A stretch of 64,000 nt of DNA from Sporobolomyces roseus (lineage: Eukaryota; Basidiomycota; Microbotryomycetes; Sporidiobolales; Sporidiobolaceae): NCBI GenBank assembly GCA_016617785.1, contig JADILM010000009.1, forward strand, positions 186,001 through 250,000, read 5' to 3'. Made by a program: the position numbers and the translations under genes. Shown one piece after another: positions 46,289-55,208 of this stretch (its first letter is position 1; each line of letters begins with the position of its first letter). The notes under the pieces are model-generated. The model worked only from the letters and a program-made list of their open reading frames with translations, was not told the origin of the DNA and searched no databases.

Positions 46289-48353
46289 TTAAGCGAGAGC
46301 TCCCATCGGATCCTGTGAAAGAAGCACACAGAGTCGCAGTCAGCTTGATGAACGTTTATGGAGTCCGACATTGATTTCGACTCACCCATCGAGGAAGAAC
46401 CGAAGGAGTACCGTTTTCGAAGAGATCAACGAGGTTTTTGTCGATGTTCTTGCGGTCCGCGACGATCTGGAAGACGTGCTCTGTGAACCACTCATCAGAC
46501 ATAACCATGTAGCCCTTGGTGCACGCATCAGGTCCCCAAGAGTTCTCTACACGCCATCGGACGGGTTTACCGCTGTTTTCGCATGGAGAGAGTCAGTCGA
46601 AGGAATTAGCACTCAAAGGTGAGGGAGGAGATGTACTTCTCAATGTGGACAGCGGTGAGAAGCATCGCGTGCGTCATGGCAGTGTCTCCAGTTCGCAAGC
46701 GAGAGGCTTTGTCCATTCCCAAAGTTGTCCCGAAAGCGTCTTGCAAGTTCCACAATTGGTTGTCCATCAATCCCAATGCTGTTGAACTACTCTTGCCGAC
46801 GTCGCATCCGTACCATACTGGCGTGTCAGCCTTGAGGAGCTTGATAGCGGTCTCCTTGAGCTTCTCGATGCCGGTATTGAGATACATGACTGGTCGTTGG
46901 CCGACAACGCTTCCTAATCGATCGACGGTGTAGAGACCGTGCTTGTTACGAGGATCGTCGATGAGGGAGATGTGGCGAGAGAGATCGACGAGGCAGTGAT
47001 CCTTGTAGAATGAGAGAGGAGTGGCTTCGACTCGGTGATACTTCTTGTCTTTCGAATAGTACTCCCAAACGAAGGAATCGGTGGGCCTGGCTCACAGATA
47101 CTTGTCAGTACTATGGAGTAAAGACGCTGAAGAGAGAGAGAGTGTGCTCACTTGGGAGGAGCTCCGAGGGTAATTGCGAGAATTCGGTAGACTTCGCCCA
47201 TCTGTTCCTCCTTCCTCTTGCGAGCAGATTGGATAGCGAGGGAGTGCTTCTCGTCGAAAGACTTGTCGGAGAGTTCTTCGAGACTGCGCATGGCGGCAGC
47301 GTAAAGGGACCGAAGCTCGAGGGCGTACTCGCGAAGTTTCGAGGTGATGAGGGTGTCGACTTTGCCCGTAGCCGAAGAGTTGAAAGATTCGGGGAAGACA
47401 GACTGAGGAACCATTCCGAAGGTCTCAACGAGGCCAACGATCATATCGAATTGACCTCCATCGTTTTCGGGTTCAGTGAAGAGGTATTGAACGAGCCTGT
47501 CGTCGAGAGGCTATTGACGAGATCATTTCATCAGCTCGAGGGCCAGAAGAGAGCAGGGAGCAGAGAGAGTACGTACTCTATCGGCAAGATCAAGAGTTTG
47601 CTCGAGGAAGTAGTTGGCCTTGGAAAGCGAGTCGACGAAGAAAAGGTAAGATTTCGAAAGTTCGAATTCCTCGAGGTCATACTTCTTCATCATCTACGCG
47701 AGAGAGCCATGCGTATCAGTAGAAGAGCTAGGCATGATTCGGAAAGACCATCCCACTGCTTACTTCGATTCGGACGAGATTGGTCATGGCCTAGAGAAAA
47801 GAAGACGATGGCGTTAGTCTCGTTACGGGTTCAAGGTGATGAACGAAGCTTTCGTAAAGCCAGCAGCGGCCTGATTGTTTCTGGTTGGTCACTGGCGCTC
47901 CTTCTAGCGATAATTTGACGTTGAAGACCTGCGAAACGAGGTCGGAATGAGCGAATTGCGCCAAAAACTGAGGAAACGAGGTGGAGATCCGGCAGTAAAC
48001 GTACCTGCTGATCAGCAATGGCTCTAGAGTTGTTGATGAGAGCCTCGGAGATGTTCGTCTTCGAGAGGACGGTCGAAGCGAGTCGATTCTTCGATGAAGA
48101 GGAGAAGGCATGCTCCCAAGTAGACAACAGATCCGTCGTGACTTGTCCAGTAGCTGTTCGCAGAGAAACATCCTGTCAGCTATCACTGCACCAGATACGT
48201 GCCAGGACCAGACTCACAGGAGGCGGGAGAAGTAGATCGGAGGGAGAGAGCAGCGAGCAACTCAGCAGCCGACTCGGTGCGCTGAGACTGTACTTGCTTC
48301 TTCTCCGAGGTAGTAGTAGTAGTAGTAGCTGGTACGGAAGCGGTGGATCCCAT
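46289..48353 (-). CDS. LAP3: Bleomycin hydrolase-type cysteine peptidase (C1B)
   Basis: A cytosolic hexameric aminopeptidase that can also detoxify bleomycin and homocysteine thiolactone. The start at 48353 gives MGSTASVPATTTTTTSEKK. The catalytic Cys lies in NQKQSGRCWL (about 47860). Next come FELSKSYLFFVDSLSKANYF, DDRLVQYLFTEPENDGGQFD, FVWEYYSKDKKYHRVEATPL and SLIDDPRNKHGLYTVDRLG. The catalytic His is in AMTHAMLLT (about 46665) and the Asn in RVENSWGPDA (about 46545). The last exon encodes DPMGALA followed directly by TAA at 46289. An intron at about 47791-47844 follows the active-site Cys and leaves three extra residues (YES) before FAMTNLVRIE. At least seven introns are present. A 5' UTR intron acceptor precedes the start. 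The family call is secure. Confidence 0.93.
48311..48328 (-). repeat. (TAG)6 trinucleotide microsatellite coding for poly-Thr
   Basis: Six perfect TAG units on the plus strand, read as a Thr run in the N-terminal tail of the bleomycin hydrolase. Length polymorphism is expected. Confidence 0.9.
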
Positions 48354-48962
48354 GTTGCGTTGAAGCTGCAAGGAGGTACGCGTGCTGAGCAAAGGAGGAA
48401 GAGGGAGTAATCCATAGAGGAGAGATCGCTCACTGTCAGTGGACTGTTGAGTACTATCGATAATGAATGCGAGGTCGGATATTCTAGTTCGAGTTGAGGT
48501 GAAGCGAAGGAAGGAGGAAGAAAGGAGAAAGGAAGACCTCGTGGGGCAGCCGAAAAGATTGGAAATCGACTGGTCATTACTTTTCGCGAGTTTTATCGTC
48601 GAGTCAGTCGTACCACGCCGAGTAGACTCGAAGCAGCGCGAACCGGGAATAGCAGTAAAAAGGACATCGATAATTTTTTGTCAGACTCGGTAACAGACGA
48701 GTCTGTTCCCGCTCACCTCTAGCCATCTCCGAGAGCTTTGAGATGAAAAGAAGAGCAGTTCGACGTTTGAAAATCTCAAGAAACTCGAGTGAACAGCGGA
48801 ATCTTCGAAAAAGTCGATTGCAACCCTTTCTTTCTCGCATCATCCCTCGATGGCGCTCATTGTCTGTACACTTCGGTACAGCCCGGCTCTCGAAAGTAGT
48901 GAGTCAAGGTCGTTCAAGCGATGTCAAGCGTTTCATTCTATGTACTCAGATTTCTTCGTTTC
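48354..48962. other. Spacer between bleomycin hydrolase and F4
   Basis: About 610 nt with the promoter/leader of the peptidase gene and the 3' flank of F4, both on the minus strand. No gene or repeat is recognised. Confidence 0.35.
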
Positions 48963-50571
48963 CTAATCTTCCAACCATTCCCTCAATTCCTTGACTGGTT
49001 CAAGCACTTTCCTCAATTCTTCAGTCCCAGCATCGTCGACATTTCGACACCTCTCCATTCTCTCACGAGCCCAATCCAACAATTCCTCCGTCGAGTCTGA
49101 ACCTTTCCCGACTCCCTCTTCCCTCGATTCCTCCTGATAGAATCCGATTGAGCGAGTCTCCTGTCCGAGAAGCTCGAGGTCCCAGTCACTGTCGCTGTCG
49201 CTGGCAGGATTGATCGGGTGTCGAACAGCTCTAGCTCGATTGTTCGTCGTTTGCGATGCATTGACGAGTCTCGAATTGACCATGATGACAGCGTCAGTCT
49301 TCGTTGAGCTGAGGTGGATAAAGGCTTCCTGTGGGAGACCACTGTCGACGATGAGATGAAGGAGACAGAGGGTCGATGCGTAGGCTCCAAGTTCAGGTAC
49401 GACTTTGCGAATTTCGTCGAGACGTTCATCTTGCGTTGCTCCAAAATCGGAGTAGTCGACGGATCCGAGATGAAAAGTATGAATGTTGGGTAAGAGGAGA
49501 GATTTGAGGAGGACATGCATGTGCAAGAAGGGACATTGGATGATTTCGAGCTTGAGGAGTGAGGGAAGAATGAAAGATTTCGATTCGATCTCGCTGAGGC
49601 TGAGGGAAAGAAACTTGATTTTAAGAGTGTCGAGTGAAGGAAAGAGAGTGGCGAAGGTGAGCTCGTTTGAGGTTGTTCGTCCTCCATGACGTTCGAGGTC
49701 GAGTGAGAGTGAGCGCAGAGAGGCAGCGAAGGGGAAGGAGGTCGAGAGGACAGAATCGACGACGGGCTCGACAATGAGCTCATCGTAGCTATGCGTCTGC
49801 CTGATCAATAGATGGCGGATCTTGGTGCATTTCGAGAGGAGGAGCGGGATGTTTGATTCCTCCGATTCAAGAATTGCGAATCCGTAGTCGGTTTCTGAGT
49901 TGAGACTAAGAGATTCAATTCCGTCGTAATTCTGACTCAAGAGGAGTTCTGTATCTTCTCCGTTGAGCTTGATGTCCCACAATTTGACTTGACTAGCGAT
50001 CTGAACGAGGGCTTGACGAACGTGTTGACTCTTGAGATAGGTTGCAACGTTGGAGGAAATCGATACGGCTCGATGTGAACTCAAACAGAGTGTCGCAGCG
50101 AAAGTAGTATTGAGTCCTATGATTGAACGTAAGTTTGGAAGACGAGGGCAGATCTGACAAACGAAATTCGTCAAGTCGTTTCGACCGGAATGATCGAAGA
50201 AGAGGAGGTGGATGCAGTTTCCGGTCGGTGCGCCGAGGATCGAGTACAGGAAGATGTCGTCTTGAGCTTTCGAGAGTCGAAGAGTCTATATCGACGAGAG
50301 AGTAAGCTTCACCTGTGATCTTGCGAAACGAGAAAGGTTTCTCACGCACGGTAAAGACGTATTTGTTCGCCATTCCCCTCAAGGTCTTGCTAACCAGTGA
50401 AACGGCAGAGCTACTCTTTCCCCACCATTGAGCATATCCGGTGATTCCCACAGAGCTGCCTGACTTTCCACTAGCTTTCTCGCCTTTACGCTTCCTATAA
50501 GCCTCATCCGCTTCATGACACAGATCGACGATACGCTGTACAGTCTCGTTGGGAAGCGAGTTGAAGTTCAT
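48963..50571 (-). CDS. F-box/LRR-like protein F4
   Basis: The start at 50571 gives MNFNSLPNETVQRIVDLCHE, then QWWGKSSSAVSLVSKTLRG and KYVFT. A GT-AG intron ends before TLRLSKAQDDIFLYSILGA. The body reads FVCQICPRLPNLRSIIGLN, VKLWDIKLNGEDTELLLS, DYGFAILESEESNIPLLLS, FPFAASLRSLSLDLERHGG and LPSLLKLEIIQCPFLHMHVL. The tail is VLEPVKELREWLED. Very similar to F2 in the LRR body, while its 5' flank matches that of F1. It therefore looks like a mosaic, or a descendant of an inverted duplication of the F1-F2 region. Predicted SCF-type adaptor by inference. Confidence 0.72.
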
Positions 50572-51085
50572 CTTTGAGAGAGTGAGCAAGAGATCCATCA
50601 ACAACGACAGAGCGATCAGCTACAGTCGCGGAGAGTAGCTCAGTAGCTTCATATACCTCTATAGCAGCTTTGTAGCTCCTCTGATTCGAGTCGAGGGGAG
50701 AATTTGCTTATTCGAGATGAGCGAGTTGATCGACTTGAAGTCTGAACGAGAGATTGCGGGACCTGGTGAAGCTGCTCAGAATGGTTGCGTACTGATGCTG
50801 AATGTATCTAGGTGGATCCGAAATGATCGTGTATTGTAAGGTGACTTTTCGAGTGGTTTTGGAGGGCAAAGAGATAAAATCGCATCGAAACTTTCACAAG
50901 ACTCGCGCAAATTTGCTTAACCGAGATTAGCACTACGCCCTACAGACTGATGAATAAGTGGAACGCGCGACGCTATCAGAAGCCCTGCTCGGATGAGAGA
51001 GCGATTCTCCTCACTTCGAACCGATTCACAATTTCGCAAGGTCGACGCTTCCTTCCTCGCTTCTCGCTTAATAGAAGAATTTGTA
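50572..51085 (-). repeat. F-gene promoter/leader repeat, minus copy
   Basis: The inverted partner of 37690-38215. Reading on the minus strand it contains GACTCGAATCAGAGGAGCT, GAGCTACTCTCCGCGACTG, TGATCGCTCTGTCGTTG and CTCTCAAAGATG in the same order next to the start codon. Farther out are AGCGAGGAAGGAAGCGTCGA and CTTGCGAA. It shows that promoter and spliced leader were duplicated with the gene. Confidence 0.75.
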
Positions 51086-51184
51086 TCGATGCTGCAAGAG
51101 CTTGTGACAAAGTAGGTTCAAACATTTCCTCAACCGACCTTTCGTTTCTTCCCGACAACTTTATTCCTTTCCCAGCTTCTTCAT

Positions 51185-52788
51185 TCATTCCTTCATCCAT
51201 TCCATAAGGTGCTCGACCGGTTTCAACGCTTCATACAATTCCCTCGCACCTGTTTTGTCTGTCCCCTTGGTTCTCTCCACATAATCTGTCGCCCACTTCA
51301 AGACCCTGGACGATTCTTCGGAAGCGAGAGCAGAGGCAGAGAAGCGGTCCGTTCGTGGTGTCGAGTTGACTTGCGTGTTGTCGCTCGAGCATTGACGAGA
51401 TTGCACTGAACTCAGTCTGCGGGATTGCTCGTGAATGTGCTTCGAGTTGTAAATGATTGCGACGGATCCTTCGAGGCGAGTAAAGAGGCGATAGAGCTCT
51501 CGAGGAGGGGGCTGGATGGAATTGGTGACAAGGTTCAGGGTGGCGAGAGTTGGACGATAAGAAGTGAGTGAATCCGCTACAGCCTCGCCTTGCATCTTCG
51601 CCGTCGCTGGGACAGGGGAGAAGAGATCGCGGCCGGAGTAGGTGATCAGGCGAAGGGCTGAGAGCGAGGGCATTTCGAGGGAGTGGAGAAGGGCCGTGAT
51701 ACAATGGCTCCTGTAGATATGCCGGACTTCGAGCGCCGTCAAACTCGGAAGGACGATCTTTGGCTGAGGAGGATCGAGGGGAGTTCGGATGCTGATGTCG
51801 AGATGCGAAAGTGAGGGGAAGAGGGCAGCAAAGTGGAGCTCGTTGATCGAGGTGGGAAAAGAAGAATGTGGGAAGTTCAAGGTGAGAGATCGAAGGTTGT
51901 CGGCGAAGGAGTACGGGACCTCCAGAACCGAATCGTGGATCGGATCCGCATCGTCGTCGTCCTCCTCCTCTTCATCATCGCTACCGCCAGTGTTGAGTTG
52001 TCCGAGCGAAAGGGTTTCGAGGTTCCGGCACTGAGCGAGAACAGCAGGAAATTTGGTGTTGGAACTTCCGAGGATAGATCGCTGTCTTCGCCACGAGGAC
52101 GCAATGCCGAGCTTACGGAACCCTCCAGGATTGCTGCCGACGAGTAACTCAAGTTGAGTAGCATCGATGGCGACATCTAAATCGGTCAACCTATTGGCGA
52201 GCTTTAGTAGTAGATTGCGGTTCTGGTTGAAGACGAGGTCGACATCGGAGGGGGAATCGGGACCCAGTTGATACAGGGGGACTGTAACGAGGCCGTAGAG
52301 TCCACATACGCTGCTCAGGGTTGCAGTGGTGAAGCCTTCGAGAATGGAGATATTCGGAAGCAGTCCTACGAGATGACTGAAAACGGCGAAGGCGGGCATG
52401 TCAGAAGGGGAGCCGGGTAGGTCGAAGAGGAGGCGAGTGAACGATTTGGCGAGGGGCGAATGTACGATGTAGTACTGAAAGATTGGGGCTTGTATCTTCG
52501 ACATGCGAAGAGTCTGCGTGACTTCAATCGTCAACACACCACCCATTTCGACGAGACGAAAGAAAGACCCACGGTGAAGATATACTTCGCAGATAGACTA
52601 CGTAGCGTCTTGTTCACCATTGACATCGCTGAACAACTTCTTCCCCTCCAAGGATTCAGATCCTCCTTTTCCTCTTGTGTAGCTGATTGCAGATAGACTC
52701 TCATTCGCTTCTTGTACGACTCATCCGCCTCATGACATAGATCGACAACACGCTGCAAGGTCTCGTTGGGAAGCGAGTTGAAGTTCAT
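51185..52788 (-). CDS. F-box/LRR-like protein F5
   Basis: The start at 52788 gives MNFNSLPNETLQRVVDLCHE, then WRGRSCSAMSMVNKTLRS and KYIFT. A GT-AG intron of about 60 nt is followed by TLRMSKIQAPIFQYYIVHS. The LRR-like body (LVGLLPNISILEGFTTATL; LFPSLSHLDISIRTPLDPP; LPSLTALEVRHIYRSHCI) is the most diverged of the F set and carries a run of Glu and Asp (near 51955-51985). The tail is ALKPVEHLMEWMKE. Predicted adaptor as for the family. The gene is intact by eye. Confidence 0.72.
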
Positions 52789-53243
52789 GGTCGAGGGAGG
52801 AGTCTGTCACAAAGGAGAGGAGAAGTCAGTTGAGCTACTCGCAATAGCACGTGAAGCTTGACCTACCTCTGTAGTGGCACTGTAGGTCTTCTAGCTTCTT
52901 TCGAGTCGAAAGATAACTTGTTTGAGATGAGCGAATTGACCGAGTTCAAGTCGAAGTCTGAAGGCGTGGGCACAGCGAGGAACGATAATGACTGATCGAG
53001 AGTAGTTATTGAGCGTATTCAAGAGAGTCTAGAGCCGTCGAGAGGTGAGAAGTTGACTTTGAAGTGAAAGGGATGAGAAAGAGAGAGACCCTAGAGAAGC
53101 CTCTCCTTTATCTCGCCAATTACTCGAGTCTGAACTCCGATAGCGAGTCAACGCAGACAAGTGGGAGGATGGACAGTGCCCAAGTCATTCGGTCACAACA
53201 ATGTACAATCATTTCATTTCGAGTAAGTTCTTCGCAATTTCGT
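52789..53243. other. Spacer between F5 and F6
   Basis: About 455 nt holding the promoter and leader of F5 and the 3' flank of F6. A TGTCAC/GGTAGGTC-like leader remnant near 52800-52870 suggests a 5' UTR intron. No other gene is seen. Confidence 0.35.
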
Positions 53244-54854
53244 TCAATACTCAATCCATTCCTTCAAATCCCTGATAGGTTCAAGCATTCTCCTCATCTC
53301 CTGCAAGCCAACGTCGTCAACGGTACCGCAGCTGTAAACCCTCTCTTGAGCCCAGTCGACCAATTCTTTCGTCGACTCGAATCCCTTGTCTTCCCCATGC
53401 TGTCCTCCTCTTCCTCGCACCATCTGGCGACGACTTCGGGTCCAGGTCTCAGAATCTTGACTGTCACTCAAGCATTCTTCCGTTTGTTCAACCTTGTCAT
53501 CTTCTTCCTCGGATTCACTGATTAACCTGTTCATCTCGATTTGCTTCTTCGAGACGACTGAGATGTTGACGGTATCGGCGAGTGAGACCAGGTGCTTGAG
53601 CGAGTCCTGCTTGAGCTCTACGAAGAAAGCGATGTCGAGTTTGCGGAGAGTCGAGATGTAAGTTTCGAGCTGCTTTGAAAGCTCTCGGATCTCATCTACG
53701 AGATAGTCCAGCTCTGGTCGAAGGGAAGGAATATGGGACTGAGTGAGGTGTAAGGAGGAGATCAAAGGGAGATCGAAGAATGAGAAGAGGACGTCCATGT
53801 ACAAGAACGGGCAGTCGACGACTTCGAGCGAGGTGAGTTTGGGAAGTAAGAAGGATTCCGATTGGATCTCGCCGAGGTCGTTAGAGCGGAACCTGATTCT
53901 GAGGTTATCGAGTTGAGGGAAGAGAGTAGCGAAGGTGAGCTCGTTCGCGGTTGTACGTTCGACGAGGCCTTCGAGATCTAGGGAAAGGGAGCGGAGAGAA
54001 GTTGCGAAGGGGAATGACCTTGAGAGAACGGAGTCCGCGAGCGGCGCCTCCAAATCCTGATCTATGAAGTCAGCGCCGTGAGCAATTGATAAGCTGCGGA
54101 GATTGGGGAGCTTGACGAGGAGGTCGAGGTATTTCGACTCGTCCGATTCAAGGATAGGAAATCCCGAACTCGACAGCGCCAACGACTCGATGCCTTGGTA
54201 GTTCGCACTCAGTATCGGTTCGGCGAGTTCTACCTCCAGCTCGATGTCCCATTCCGTAATTTGAGGCGCGATTCTCAAAATAGCTTCCCGCGCTCGTTTC
54301 TTGTTGAGGCGATAAACAATGTCGTCCAAAGATCCAAGATGGCGAAGAGGCCCGAGTCCAGCTCTGTACGAGATTGAGCCGTTCAAGCCAGTTATAGAGC
54401 TCAGGCGCGGTAGTAGGGGGATAGTGTTGTAGACGAAAGTACTCAAGTCGTCCGCACAAGGCTCGTCGAAGATGAGATACTTGATGCAGTTGCCAGTAGC
54501 GGAGCCGAGGATCGAGCAAGGGAAGATTCCTTCTCGCGATCGTGACATTCGAAGAGTCTGATGTCCTTGAAGGAGGGAAGTCAGCGCGAAGATTCGAAAA
54601 GCGAAAGAGAGAATGGTACTGACCGTGAAGATGTACTTGATCGCGATGCTCCTCAAACTCTTTATGACCATCGAGATCGCGGAGCAGCTCCTCCCTCTCC
54701 ATTCCTTGCAAGGATCACTGACGACATCTCCTTTACTCTGTGCAGGCTTCTTCTCCGTCCTGTCCACTATCCTCTTCCTATGAGCCTCATCCGCTTCGTG
54801 ACATAGATCGACTATTCGCTGTAAGGTCTCATTGGGCAGGGAGCTGAAGCTCAT
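53244..54854 (-). CDS. F-box/LRR-like protein F6
   Basis: The start at 54854 gives MSFSSLPNETLQRIVDLCHE, then EWRGRSCSAISMVIKSLRS and KYIFT. The family intron (66 nt, GTCAGT to CATCAG) happens to be a multiple of three without a stop, so the unspliced message would also be open. Exon 2 starts TLRMSRSREGIFPCSILGS and continues AGLGPLRHLGSLDDIVYRLN, ITEWDIELEVELAEPILS, FPFATSLRSLSLDLEGLVE and LPKLTSLEVVDCPFLYMDVL. The tail MLEPIRDLKEWIEY is slightly changed from the family form. Predicted F-box-type adaptor by inference. Confidence 0.72.
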   Translation of the reverse strand: MSFSSLPNETLQRIVDLCHEADEAHRKRIVDRTEKKPAQSKGDVVSDPCKEWRGRSCSAISMVIKSLRSIAIKYIFTVSTILSFAFRIFALTSLLQGHQTLRMSRSREGIFPCSILGSATGNCIKYLIFDEPCADDLSTFVYNTIPLLPRLSSITGLNGSISYRAGLGPLRHLGSLDDIVYRLNKKRAREAILRIAPQITEWDIELEVELAEPILSANYQGIESLALSSSGFPILESDESKYLDLLVKLPNLRSLSIAHGADFIDQDLEAPLADSVLSRSFPFATSLRSLSLDLEGLVERTTANELTFATLFPQLDNLRIRFRSNDLGEIQSESFLLPKLTSLEVVDCPFLYMDVLFSFFDLPLISSLHLTQSHIPSLRPELDYLVDEIRELSKQLETYISTLRKLDIAFFVELKQDSLKHLVSLADTVNISVVSKKQIEMNRLISESEEEDDKVEQTEECLSDSQDSETWTRSRRQMVRGRGGQHGEDKGFESTKELVDWAQERVYSCGTVDDVGLQEMRRMLEPIRDLKEWIEY

Positions 54855-55208
54855 GGTCGAAGGAGGGGAGCTGTGCACCCAGAGATCCGAGACAAGTCAG
54901 CCAATCTGTCCCGGCTACAGTCGTAGGACCTCACATACCTAGTGCACACCCTTGCTGACCCTATCCTTCAGGTTGCGAGCAGTGACAGCTTGTTCGAGAC
55001 GAGAGAGTTGAATCGGAGGTAATTGAGCGAGGCGAGCGAGGACGCGCTTGAGGGGAATACTGGTGAGTGGAGGAGGCGTACTAGACTTGTATAGCACTCT
55101 CTCGCGAGCGAAGCACTGATTTGAGTGAATGGTAGAGAAGCGAGATTTCCGACTGCGAAATTCTCATCTTATTCTCCGTCTCTCACTCTTCAACTCGACT
55201 CGGCATCT
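54855..55208. other. Divergent promoter spacer at the right border of the island
   Basis: About 350 nt between divergent genes. Beyond it the genes are again conserved single-copy ones. The open frame upstream of 55209 continues to about 55125 without an ATG, so an additional 5' exon of the next gene could lie here. Confidence 0.4.
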
